Shown here piece by piece: positions 46,631 through 54,696 of a stretch of 63,183 nucleotides of DNA. The stretch comes from Allobosea sp. ASV33 (GTDB lineage Bacteria; Pseudomonadota; Alphaproteobacteria; Rhizobiales; Beijerinckiaceae): assembly GCF_016428755.1 (NCBI RefSeq), contig NZ_JAELTI010000021.1:1-63183 (forward strand). Reading direction: 5' to 3'. The position numbers were made by a program, and so were the translations under genes. The notes below the pieces were generated by a model, which did no database searches, had not been told where the DNA came from, and worked only from the letters and a program-made list of their open reading frames with translations. Within the stretch, counting starts at the first letter, position 1, and every line of letters begins with the position of its first letter.

Positions 46631-47908
46631 ATGCAGTTCAAATCCTATTGGCATGACACGGCCGACAGCTTCACCGGCGCCGCCAAGGGGCCGGTCGAGG
46701 GCTCCTACGACGTAGCCGTCGTCGGTGGCGGCTTCACCGGCCTTGCCGCGGCGCGCCAGCTTGCCATGGCGGGCGCCCGAGTCGTGGTGCTGGAGGCGGA
46801 AAGCGTCGGCTACGGAGCCTCGGGCCGCAATGGCGGCCATCTCAACAACGGATTGGCTCACAGCTTCATCGCCGCCAAGGCGGCGCTGGGCAGCGAGCGC
46901 GCGGTGGCCCTCTACAAGGCCTTCGACGATTCCGTCGATACGATCGAGCGGATCGTCGCCGAGGAGGGGATCGACTGCTCCTTCCGGCGCGCCGGCAAGC
47001 TCAAGCTCGCCTCCAAGCCGGAGCATGTCGCCTCGCTCGCCCGTAATTTCGAGGTGCTGCATCGCGAGGCCGATCCCGACACGGCCATGCTGAGCCGGGC
47101 GGAGCTTGCAGGCGAGGTCGGCTCCGACGCGTTCCATGGCGCGATGCTCTCGAAGAAGAGCGCCATGATGCATATGGGCCGCTTCGTGACAGGCATGGCC
47201 ACTGCCGCCGCCCGGCACGGCGCGGTGATCCATGAGCACGCGCCCGTCACCGAGCGGCGGCAGGAAGGCGCGCGGCATGTCCTGCAGACGCCGCGCGGAA
47301 GCGTCTCGGCGAAGGACGTGCTGGTGGCGACTGGGGCCTATACCTCCGGGCCGTTTTCCTGGTTCCGGCGCCGGATCATCGCGGTCGGCTCGTTCCTGAT
47401 CGCGACGCGCCCCCTGAGCGAGGCCGAGGTCGCGGCGACCATGCCGGGCAACCGCACGGCCGTAACGTCGCTCAATATCGGCAACTATTTCCGCCTCGCG
47501 CCGGACAACCGGCTGATCTTCGGGGGGCGGGCGCGTTTCTCCGCCACGTCGGACCAGACCTCCGACGCGAAGAGCGGCGCCATTCTGCGTGCGAGCCTTG
47601 CCGGCATCTTCCCGCAGCTCAGGAATGTCGAGATCGACTATTGCTGGGGCGGGCTGGTCGACATGACCAAGGACCGCTATCCCCGCGCCGGCTACGAGGA
47701 CGGCGTCTGGTACGCGATGGGTTATTCCGGCCATGGCGCGCAGATGTCGACGCATCTCGGCATCATCATGGCCGATGCCATCCTCGGCCGCCCCAATCGC
47801 AATCCGCTCGAGGGCCTCACCTGGCCGGCGGTGCCCGGCCATTTCGGCAAGCCCTGGTTTCTGCCGCTCGTCGGCCTCTACTACAAGGCGCTCGACCGCA
47901 TTCAGTGA
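46631..47908 (+). CDS. FAD-binding oxidoreductase, PuuB-like (DAO family)
   Basis: A 425-residue DAO-fold flavoprotein similar in design to the one at 31341. N-terminal YWHDTADSF region typical of gamma-glutamylputrescine oxidase-like proteins, FAD motif VAVVGGGFTGLAAARQLAMA (about residues 28-47), VLEAE, GYGASGRNGGHLNNG, and a C-terminal MGYSGHGAQMSTHLG flavin contact; it ends PWFLPLVGLYYKALDRIQ. Second gene of a unit with the HAD hydrolase, closed by a strong terminator at 48021. Confidence 0.87.
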   Translation: MQFKSYWHDTADSFTGAAKGPVEGSYDVAVVGGGFTGLAAARQLAMAGARVVVLEAESVGYGASGRNGGHLNNGLAHSFIAAKAALGSERAVALYKAFDDSVDTIERIVAEEGIDCSFRRAGKLKLASKPEHVASLARNFEVLHREADPDTAMLSRAELAGEVGSDAFHGAMLSKKSAMMHMGRFVTGMATAAARHGAVIHEHAPVTERRQEGARHVLQTPRGSVSAKDVLVATGAYTSGPFSWFRRRIIAVGSFLIATRPLSEAEVAATMPGNRTAVTSLNIGNYFRLAPDNRLIFGGRARFSATSDQTSDAKSGAILRASLAGIFPQLRNVEIDYCWGGLVDMTKDRYPRAGYEDGVWYAMGYSGHGAQMSTHLGIIMADAILGRPNRNPLEGLTWPAVPGHFGKPWFLPLVGLYYKALDRIQ

Positions 47909-48020
47909 GCGCAGAGGTTCGCCGGCAAAGGATGGCTTCGCGATAGGTCGCGGAGCATCAGCCGGCATGAGCCGTTTGGCGTCGATGTTCGAAGGATCGC
48001 GGTCATCTCGAAAATGAGGA

Positions 48021-48058
48021 ACGGCACGCCCGGACCCGACCCGGGCGTGCCGTTTTTG
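48021..48058 (+). terminator. Rho-independent terminator after FAD oxidoreductase
   Basis: A perfect 13-bp stem: ACGGCACGCCCGG (48021-48033) with CCGGGCGTGCCGT (48041-48053), 7-nt loop, followed by TTTTGCTCTTTG. It lies about 110 nt after the oxidoreductase stop. It may also stop leftward transcripts of the aapJ-like gene (stop 48128), although the T-run on that side is poorer. Confidence 0.85.
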
Positions 48059-48127
48059 CTCTTTGCTACGAAGGTCGATCCGACCTTCGCAAGCTTCGCG
48101 AATTTTGAAGGCGCCGCCCCGCGCCCT

Positions 48128-49147
48128 TCAGCGGATTGGCGGGGCGTATTGCAGGCCGCCTTCCGTCCAGAGCGCGTTCTTGCCACGGGCGATCTTGAGC
48201 TCGGAGCCCTGGCCGACGTTACGCTCGAACGCCTCGCCGTAATTCCCGACATGCTTGACGATGCGGTAGACCCAGTCGCTGGTCAGGCCGACGCCCTCGC
48301 CGAATTTGCCCTCGACGCCGAGCAGGCGGCGGATCTCGGGGTTGTCCGATTTCAGCATCTCGTCGACATTCGCCTTGGTGACGCCCAGTTCCTCAGCGTT
48401 CAGCATCGCGTCATGCGTCCACTTGACGAGGTTGAACCATTGCAGGTCGCTGCTGCGCACGACCGGGCCGAGCGGTTCCTTCGAGATCAGCTCGGGCAGG
48501 ACGACGGCCTCCGCAGGATTCACCAGCTTCAGCTTCAGTGCGTAGAGCGCCGAGGAATCGTCGGTCAGCGCGTCGCAGCGGCCGGATTCGAATGCCTTGA
48601 TCGCCTCGTCGCCCTTGTCGAAGGTGACCGGCTCGTACTTGATCTTGTTCTTGCGGAAATAGTCGGCGACGTTGAGTTCGGTCGTCGTGCCCTGCTGCAG
48701 GCAGATCGAGGCTCCGTCGAGCTTGCGGGCAGTGTCGATGCCGAGCTTCTTCTGCACGAGGAAGGCCTGCCCGTCGTAATAGTTCACGCCGGCGAAGGTC
48801 AGGCCGAGCGTCGTGTCGCGCGACATCGTCCAGGTCGAGGTGCGGGAGAGCAGATCGACCTCGCCGCTCTGGAGGGCGGTGAAGCGGTCCTTCGAGGATA
48901 GCGGCGTGAACTTGACCTTTCTCGGATCGTTGAAGATCGCGGCCGAGATCGCGCGGCACAGGTCGACGTCGAGACCGGTCCAATCGCCCTTCGCATCGGG
49001 AATCCCGAAACCGGCGAGGCCCGGGCTGACGCCGCAAATCAGGTCGCCGCGGTTCTTGACCGAAGCGAGCGTCGTGGTTTGTGCCTCGGCCGGGGCGATG
49101 GCCGCTGACAAAGCGAGTGCCAGTAGTGTGGAGGCGATGGTTTTCAC
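48128..49147 (-). CDS. aapJ: general L-amino acid ABC binding protein (AapJ/BztA-like), orphan
   Basis: A 339-residue periplasmic binding protein of the AapJ/BztA subgroup, longer than ordinary SBP_bac_3 proteins. Signal peptide residues 1-22 (ending AEAQ), then the subgroup opening LASVKNRGDLICGVSPGLAG, GLDVDLCRAISAAIF, SGEVDLLSRTSTWTMSRDT and the C-terminal NYGEAFERNVG, all typical of AapJ. Cys residues in LICGV, DLCRA, ASICLQQ and GRCDAL match the conserved pairs. No aapQMP permease/ATPase genes are adjacent, so it must dock to a transporter elsewhere. It follows gabD on the same strand after an 83-nt gap. Confidence 0.87.
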   Translation of the reverse strand: MKTIASTLLALALSAAIAPAEAQTTTLASVKNRGDLICGVSPGLAGFGIPDAKGDWTGLDVDLCRAISAAIFNDPRKVKFTPLSSKDRFTALQSGEVDLLSRTSTWTMSRDTTLGLTFAGVNYYDGQAFLVQKKLGIDTARKLDGASICLQQGTTTELNVADYFRKNKIKYEPVTFDKGDEAIKAFESGRCDALTDDSSALYALKLKLVNPAEAVVLPELISKEPLGPVVRSSDLQWFNLVKWTHDAMLNAEELGVTKANVDEMLKSDNPEIRRLLGVEGKFGEGVGLTSDWVYRIVKHVGNYGEAFERNVGQGSELKIARGKNALWTEGGLQYAPPIR

Positions 49148-49230
49148 GGTAGTTCCCCTTGCTTTGATTGGCTCTGTTCAGCCGACATGGATGCGTAGGC
49201 GTAGAACTCCTGTGGCATGCCCTTTGCCCG

Positions 49231-50691
49231 TCAGAGCCCGCCGATATGGAAGGCCTTGACCTCGAGATATTCCTCTATGCCGAGACGCGAGCCTTCACGG
49301 CCGAGGCCGGATTGCTTCACGCCGCCGAAGGGCGCGACCTCCATCGAAATGGCGCCGGTGTTGAGGCCGACCATCCCGAATTCGAGCGCCTCGCCGACGC
49401 GCCAGGAGCGCCGCATGTCCTGCGTGAAGAAATAGGCGGCGAGCCCGAAGAGCGTGCCGTTGGCGATGCGGATCGCCTCCTCTTCGCTGCCGAAGCGGAA
49501 CAGGGGCGCGACCGGGCCGAAGGTCTCCTCGCCGGCAAGCTGCATCTCGATGGTCGCATCGCCGAGGACGAGGGGCGTCGCGTATTGCGCGCCTTTCGGC
49601 ATGTCGGCCGCGGCGGCGAGGCGCCGGGCGCCCTTGGACAGGGCGTCGTCGACATGGCGCTCGATCTTCTCGATCGAGGCGCGGTTGATCATCGGCCCGA
49701 TATCGACGCCTGCATCCGTGCCGGGGCCGACCTTCATAGCCGCGACGCGGGCCGCCAGCTTGTCGGCGAAGCGATCGTAGATGCCGCTCTGGACCAGGAT
49801 GCGGTTGGCACAGACGCAGGTCTGGCCGCCGTTGCGGAACTTGGAGACGAGCACCCCTTCGATCGCCAGATCGATATCGGCGTCGTCGAAGACGATGAAG
49901 GGGGCGTTGCCGCCGAGCTCGAGGCTGAGCCGCTTGATGCCGTCGGCCGCCTGGCGCATCAGCAGCGCTCCCACCCGTGTCGAGCCCGTAAAGGAGATCT
50001 TGCGAACGGCCGGGTTGCCGGTGAGCTCGGCCCCGATCGCGGTCGGCATTCCGGTGACGATGTTGATGACGCCGGCCGGGATGCCGGCCCGTTCGGCGAG
50101 GACGCCGAGCGCCAGCGCCGAGAACGGCGTCAGCTCGGACGGCTTGATCACCACGGTGCAGCCGGCGGCGAGCGCCGGCGCGACCTTGCGGGTGATCATG
50201 GCGTTCGGGAAATTCCAGGGCGTGACGATGCCGCAAACCCCAACCGGCTCCTTCATCACGATGATGCGCCGGTCGGCGGTCGGGGCGGGGATCGTCGTGC
50301 CGTCGATCCGCCGCGCTTCCTCGGCGAACCATTTGACGAAGGAGGCCCCGTAGCGGATTTCGCCGCGCGCCTCCGCCAGCGGCTTCCCTTGTTCGTGCGT
50401 CAGGATGAGCGCGAGGTCCTCGACATGCTCCAGCATGAGCGCGTGCCAGGCTTCCAGCAGCGCGGCGCGCTCGGCATTCGGTTTGGCACGCCAGGCGCCG
50501 AAGGCGGCGGCTGCGGCCTCGATCGCGGCGCGCGTGTCCGTGCCGTCGGCATCCGGCACGGAGCCGATGGCGGCTTGCGTCGCCGGATCGATCACGTCGA
50601 GCGTGCGGCCGGAGGCGGCGGCCCGCCAGTCGCCGCCGATGAGGCAGGCCTGGCGCAGCAGGGCTGGGTCGCGAAGAGCTTCGATGGCCAT
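49231..50691 (-). CDS. gabD: NAD(P)-dependent succinate-semialdehyde dehydrogenase
   Basis: A 486-residue aldehyde dehydrogenase closest in design to GabD, oxidising succinate semialdehyde to succinate after GABA or putrescine breakdown. Motifs: VTPWNFPNAMITRKVAPALA, nucleotide-site FTGSTRVGALLM, catalytic Glu in LELGGNAPFIVFDDAD and catalytic Cys in GQTCVCANR (about residue 290). The double-Cys TCVC and the C-terminal GMVGLNTGAISMEVAPFGG fit GabD. It lies 14 nt after the isopropylmalate/tartrate-type dehydrogenase. Glutarate semialdehyde or a related aldehyde is an alternative substrate. Confidence 0.86.
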   Translation of the reverse strand: MAIEALRDPALLRQACLIGGDWRAAASGRTLDVIDPATQAAIGSVPDADGTDTRAAIEAAAAAFGAWRAKPNAERAALLEAWHALMLEHVEDLALILTHEQGKPLAEARGEIRYGASFVKWFAEEARRIDGTTIPAPTADRRIIVMKEPVGVCGIVTPWNFPNAMITRKVAPALAAGCTVVIKPSELTPFSALALGVLAERAGIPAGVINIVTGMPTAIGAELTGNPAVRKISFTGSTRVGALLMRQAADGIKRLSLELGGNAPFIVFDDADIDLAIEGVLVSKFRNGGQTCVCANRILVQSGIYDRFADKLAARVAAMKVGPGTDAGVDIGPMINRASIEKIERHVDDALSKGARRLAAAADMPKGAQYATPLVLGDATIEMQLAGEETFGPVAPLFRFGSEEEAIRIANGTLFGLAAYFFTQDMRRSWRVGEALEFGMVGLNTGAISMEVAPFGGVKQSGLGREGSRLGIEEYLEVKAFHIGGL

Positions 50692-50705
50692 GAATGCGGT
50701 CTCCG

Positions 50706-51749
50706 TCAGCCGAGTGCCGAAAGCACGGCGGCGGTGATGTCCTGGGTCTTGTGCTTGCCCGGCTCGATGCCGATGCCGCGGGCCGTGGCGGCTTCGATCG
50801 CTGTCATCACGGCCTTTGCAGCCTCGGCCTCGCCGAGATGTTCGAGCATCATCGCGCCCGACCAGATCGCAGCGATCGGATTGGCGATCCCGAGATGGGC
50901 GATATCGGGCGCCGAGCCGTGCACCGGCTCGAACATCGAGGGCGCATCGCGCTCGGGATTAATGTTGGCGGAAGCGGCGAAGCCGAGCCCGCCCTGGATG
51001 GCAGCGCCGAGATCGGTGAGGATGTCGCCGAAGAGGTTGGACGCGACCACAACGTCGAGGCTTTCGGGCGCCATCACCATGCGCGCGGCCATGGCGTCGA
51101 TATGGTAGTTCGTGACCTCGACATCGGGATAGTCGGCCGCGAGCTTCGCGGTGATCTCGTCCCAGAACACCATCGAGTATTTCTGGGCGTTGGACTTGGT
51201 CACAGAGGCGAGCTTGCCGCGGCGCTTGCGTGCCTGCTCGAAGCCGAAGCGCAGGATGCGCTCGACGCCCTTGCGCGTGAAGATCGAGGTCTCGACCGCG
51301 ACCTCGTCGGCCGTGCCGTTATGGACGCGCCCGCCGGCGCCGGCATATTCGCCCTCGGTATTCTCGCGGATGCAGAGGATGTCGAAGGCGCTCGCGCGCA
51401 ATGGCCCCTCGACGCCCGGCAGCAGGCGGTGCGGGCGGATGTTGGCGTATTGCACGAAGGCCTTGCGGATCGGCAGCAGGAGCCCATGCAGCGAGACCGA
51501 ATCCGGCACGCGCTTCGGCCAGCCGACCGCGCCGAGCAGGATCGCGTCGTAGCCGCGCAGCGTCTCGATGCCGTCTGCCGGCATCATCGCGCCGGTCTTC
51601 TCGTAGAAGTCGCAGGACCAAGGAAACGTCGTGCCTTCGAGCTTGAAACCGGCGCCATGCGCGGCGCGGCCGAGCACCTCCCAGGCGGCCTCCGTGACGG
51701 CTGCACCGATGCCGTCGCCGGGGATCAGCGCGATCTTGTAGGATGTCAC
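50706..51749 (-). CDS. tartrate / D-malate dehydrogenase-like (TtuC family)
   Basis: A 347-residue member of the isocitrate/isopropylmalate dehydrogenase family, TtuC/DmlA branch. Evidence: IALIPGDGIGAAVTEAAWEV at the N terminus, LLLPIRKAFVQYANIRPHRL (substrate-loop arginines), IRENTEGEYAGAGGRVHNGT, SVTKSNAQKYSMVFWDE, the metal-Asp region SNLFGDILTDLGAAIQGG, and FEPVHGSAPDIAHLG. Such enzymes oxidatively decarboxylate D-malate or oxidise tartrate. It starts with GTG at 51749 after a clear GGAGG; no ATG fits. It lies 11 nt after the ALDH stop. Confidence 0.87.
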   Translation of the reverse strand: MTSYKIALIPGDGIGAAVTEAAWEVLGRAAHGAGFKLEGTTFPWSCDFYEKTGAMMPADGIETLRGYDAILLGAVGWPKRVPDSVSLHGLLLPIRKAFVQYANIRPHRLLPGVEGPLRASAFDILCIRENTEGEYAGAGGRVHNGTADEVAVETSIFTRKGVERILRFGFEQARKRRGKLASVTKSNAQKYSMVFWDEITAKLAADYPDVEVTNYHIDAMAARMVMAPESLDVVVASNLFGDILTDLGAAIQGGLGFAASANINPERDAPSMFEPVHGSAPDIAHLGIANPIAAIWSGAMMLEHLGEAEAAKAVMTAIEAATARGIGIEPGKHKTQDITAAVLSALG

Positions 51750-51760
51750 AGGGAGCCTCC

Positions 51761-53224
51761 TCAAAGGGCGATCAGGACGCTTTTCGATTTGCGGTTCGCC
51801 AGATAGGCCTCGCGTCCCAGGTCCTTGCCGAGGCCGGACTGCTTGTAGCCTCCCGTCGGCAGGATATGGTCGCGCGAGCGGCCGTAGCGATTGACCCAGA
51901 CCGTACCGGCCTGCAGGCGGTTGACGGCGCGCAGCGCGCGCGAGAGGTCGCGCGTGTAGAGGCCGGCGCAGAGCCCGTAAGTCGGATGATCGGCGAGCCC
52001 GAGCCCTTCCTCTTCCTCGCGGAAGGTCTGGACGGTCAGGACCGGCCCGAAGATTTCCTCGGTCACCGCGGGCGAGGTGGCATCGACCCCTTCCAGCACG
52101 GTCGGCGCATAGAAATAGCCCGCGTGATCGAAGCGCTCGCCGCCGAGCCGGCAGGTGGCGCCGCGCGCGACCGCCGCATCCACGATGCTTTCCATGCGGC
52201 CGATCTGCCGCTCCGAGATGATCGGCGAATAGGCGCTTGCCGCGTCCCAGGTCGGGCCCGGCCGGACCGTGCGCATGCGCGCGATGATGAGCCCGACCAA
52301 TTCCTCCGCGACGCTTTCCGCCACGATCAGGCGCGAGCCCGCGACGCAGGCCTGCCCGGCATTGCCGAGGATGCTGCGGGCGATGGCGGCGGCTGCCTGC
52401 GGCAGATCGGCATCGGCGAAGACGAGCTGCGGGCTTTTGCCGCCGAGCTCCAGCGTCATCGGCTTGATGCCGGTGCGGGCGATGTTCTCCATGATCGTGG
52501 CGCCGGCGGCGGTCGAGCCGGTGAAGCTCACCTTGGCGATATCGGGATGCCCGGTGATCGCGGTGCCGGTCGTGCGGCCATCGCCGAGCACGATATTGAT
52601 CAGGCCCGCCGGCAGCCCGGCCCGCACCGATAGCTGCGCCAGGTAGAGCGTCGCGAACGGCGTCATCTCCGACGGCTTGAGCACCACGGCATTGCCGGCC
52701 GCGAGCGCGGGGCCGAGCTTCCAGCCGGCCATGTTGATCGGGAAGTTCCAGGGCGTGATGGCGCCGACGACGCCATAGGGCTCGGTCGCGATCATGCCGA
52801 AGCTGTTGGCGCCTGTCGGCACGAGCGCGCCGCCTTCCTTGTCGGCGAATTCGGCGAAGAAGCGGATCTGCTCGGCGGTGACGGGGACATCGCCGGCCAT
52901 GAGCTCGGAGATCGGCCGGGTCGAGGCGATCGCTTCCAGCCGCGCCAGCGTTTCCGCTTCCGCTTCGATGAGGTCGGCCCAGCGGTGGAGCGCGCGGGCC
53001 CGCTCGCGCGGCGCCAGGCGCCCCCAGCCGCTTTGCGCCAGCGCGGCTTTCGCGGCGGCGACGGCGCGGTCGACGAGCTCCGCATCGGCGACGGGGCAGG
53101 CGGCGAAGGCGACCGCATCGGAAGGGCGATGCAGGTCGATGCCGTCCCTGGCGTCGACCCATTCGCCGGCGATGAAATGGCCGCGGGGGAGCGTGACCGA
53201 AGCGGGATCGAAACTCAGCGACAA
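51761..53224 (-). CDS. aldehyde dehydrogenase
   Basis: A 487-residue NAD(P)-dependent aldehyde dehydrogenase. GAITPWNFPINMAGWKLGPA, nucleotide-site FTGSTAAGATIM, catalytic Glu in MTLELGGKSPQLVF, catalytic Cys in GQACVAGSR (about residue 290), and the C-terminal GTVWVNRYGRSRDHILPTGG. The last differs from GabD or betaine aldehyde types, so a specific aldehyde is not assigned; gamma-aminobutyraldehyde-like substrates are plausible given the amine-oxidising neighbours. First gene of a close-packed group ALDH-TtuC-GabD-AapJ. The 133-nt gap upstream (53225-53357) probably carries a promoter. Confidence 0.88.
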   Translation of the reverse strand: MSLSFDPASVTLPRGHFIAGEWVDARDGIDLHRPSDAVAFAACPVADAELVDRAVAAAKAALAQSGWGRLAPRERARALHRWADLIEAEAETLARLEAIASTRPISELMAGDVPVTAEQIRFFAEFADKEGGALVPTGANSFGMIATEPYGVVGAITPWNFPINMAGWKLGPALAAGNAVVLKPSEMTPFATLYLAQLSVRAGLPAGLINIVLGDGRTTGTAITGHPDIAKVSFTGSTAAGATIMENIARTGIKPMTLELGGKSPQLVFADADLPQAAAAIARSILGNAGQACVAGSRLIVAESVAEELVGLIIARMRTVRPGPTWDAASAYSPIISERQIGRMESIVDAAVARGATCRLGGERFDHAGYFYAPTVLEGVDATSPAVTEEIFGPVLTVQTFREEEEGLGLADHPTYGLCAGLYTRDLSRALRAVNRLQAGTVWVNRYGRSRDHILPTGGYKQSGLGKDLGREAYLANRKSKSVLIAL

Positions 53225-53357
53225 GGGCGCGTCTCCGGGTGATGGTCGCCCGAGCTTAGCCCCGCCCGGCCCGAAGTTTGCGCCTGTGAGGGCCGCTCGA
53301 CCGACCGGAAATCCTGTTTGCAGGCTCCCGGGCGGCCGATTATTCGGCGTGCTGAGG

Positions 53358-53717
53358 TCAGCCGGCGATCACGTAGATCTTGCGAACGGTCTCGATCGTC
53401 TTCCAGACGCCGACGAAGCCCGGCTTCATCACGAAGCTGTCGCCGGCCCGGAAGGTCCGCGGCTCCTGGCCTTGCTCGGTCAGCTCGATGACCCCCGAGA
53501 GGATGTAGCAGAACTCCATCATCTCGCCCTTGATCGAGTGGTTCTCGCCCGGCGTCGCCTCCCAGACGCCGGTACGGACTTTCCCCGTGCCGTCTCGGGA
53601 CTCGTCCTGCGCCCAGGTCTTGAACGAAGGATCGCCGGAGATCAGGCGGTCCGGGGCCGCCTTCGAATGCTTGGGCTCGCTGGTGGGCGCGAGGTCGAGC
53701 TTGACGAGGAGGGACAT
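53358..53717 (-). CDS. cupin-domain protein (DUF861-like)
   Basis: A 119-residue single-cupin protein of the EutQ/DUF861 group. Strand motifs GVWEATPGENHSIKGEMMEF and PRTFRAGDSFVMKPGFVGVW. The metal-binding His/Glu set of classic cupins is only partly present. Relatives act in ureidoglycine or ethanolamine pathways or have no known role, so no reaction is assigned. It sits 31 nt downstream of the GhrA-like gene on the same strand and is likely co-transcribed. Confidence 0.82.
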   Translation of the reverse strand: MSLLVKLDLAPTSEPKHSKAAPDRLISGDPSFKTWAQDESRDGTGKVRTGVWEATPGENHSIKGEMMEFCYILSGVIELTEQGQEPRTFRAGDSFVMKPGFVGVWKTIETVRKIYVIAG

Positions 53718-53748
53718 GGGGAAGCCTTTCGTTCGGGGTTGAAGGGTT

Positions 53749-54672
53749 TCAGTAGCCGCGGCTGCGATCGACGAGGCCGATCGGCGGCAGGCCGGAGCGG
53801 TGACGGCGGAGGTTCTCGATGACGGCCTTGGCCGCGGGCGCGGCCTCGACCTTGCTGGCGATATGCGGCGTCAGGATCACCTTGGGATGGCTCCACAAGC
53901 GATGATCCGCCCGCAGCGGCTCGGGTTCGGTGACATCGAGGACGGCGGCCGAGAGCTGGCCGCTGTCGAGGGCATCGAGCAGGGCGGCGTGGTCGAGATG
54001 CTGGCCGCGGCCGACATGCACGAGGCCGGCGCCGGCCGGCATCTGCGCGAAAAGCTCGGCGTTCAGAATGCCCGATGTCTCCGGGGTCAGCGGCAGCAGG
54101 CAGACCAGGATGTCGGCCTCGGCGAGCAGGGTCGACAGGCCCGCCTCTCCATGCAGGCAGCGAATCCCGTCGATCGTTCGCGGCGTGCGGCTCCAGCCCG
54201 AAATCGGGAAGCCGAAGGGTTGCAGGCGCTCGATCACCGCCGATCCCATCATGCCCAGGCCCAATATGCCGATCCGCCTGTCCGGGGCGGATACGAGATC
54301 GTAGGGCTCCCAGTGCGCGGCTCTCTGCTGGGCGAGGTAGAGCGGCCATTGCCGGTGCAGGGCGAGCACGCCGAGCGTGACGTATTCCTGCATCATCCGG
54401 GTGATGCCTTCCTCGACCATGCGGACGACGAGAACCTTGGGCGGCAAGCCATCCGTGTTCATCTGGTCGATGCCGGCCCCGATCGAGAACAGGATCTCCA
54501 GATTGACGTAGCGCTGGAGGTTCTCCGGCGCGGTCCAGGTGATGAGGTAGCGGATCTCCGCGGGGTCGTAGGACTCGCTGCTTCTGATGAAGCGGATATC
54601 GGGCAACTCCTCGGCAAAGCGCGCCGCGAATACCCGCGCCCGCTCGTCGGTCGAATTGAAAAGGAAGGTCAA
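53749..54672 (-). CDS. ghrA: glyoxylate/hydroxypyruvate reductase A-like
   Basis: A 307-residue D-2-hydroxyacid dehydrogenase of the GhrA branch. Rossmann motif [19 protein letters not shown], the [13 protein letters not shown] loop, catalytic-site segments [33 protein letters not shown] (Glu) and the catalytic His in VILTPHIAS. Length and the [12 protein letters not shown] segment match GhrA. It would reduce glyoxylate, hydroxypyruvate or another 2-oxo acid. The start lies 24 nt after the ArgE-like stop. Confidence 0.87.
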   Translation of the reverse strand: MTFLFNSTDERARVFAARFAEELPDIRFIRSSESYDPAEIRYLITWTAPENLQRYVNLEILFSIGAGIDQMNTDGLPPKVLVVRMVEEGITRMMQEYVTLGVLALHRQWPLYLAQQRAAHWEPYDLVSAPDRRIGILGLGMMGSAVIERLQPFGFPISGWSRTPRTIDGIRCLHGEAGLSTLLAEADILVCLLPLTPETSGILNAELFAQMPAGAGLVHVGRGQHLDHAALLDALDSGQLSAAVLDVTEPEPLRADHRLWSHPKVILTPHIASKVEAAPAAKAVIENLRRHRSGLPPIGLVDRSRGY

Positions 54673-54696
54673 GGCGAGCTCCGTGAAATCGGGAGA

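Noticed and set aside
31341..47908. Recent tandem duplication of the PuuB-like FAD oxidases (31341 and 46631)
   Set aside because: They share only the family-level FAD motifs and general layout; loops and termini differ too much for a recent copy.
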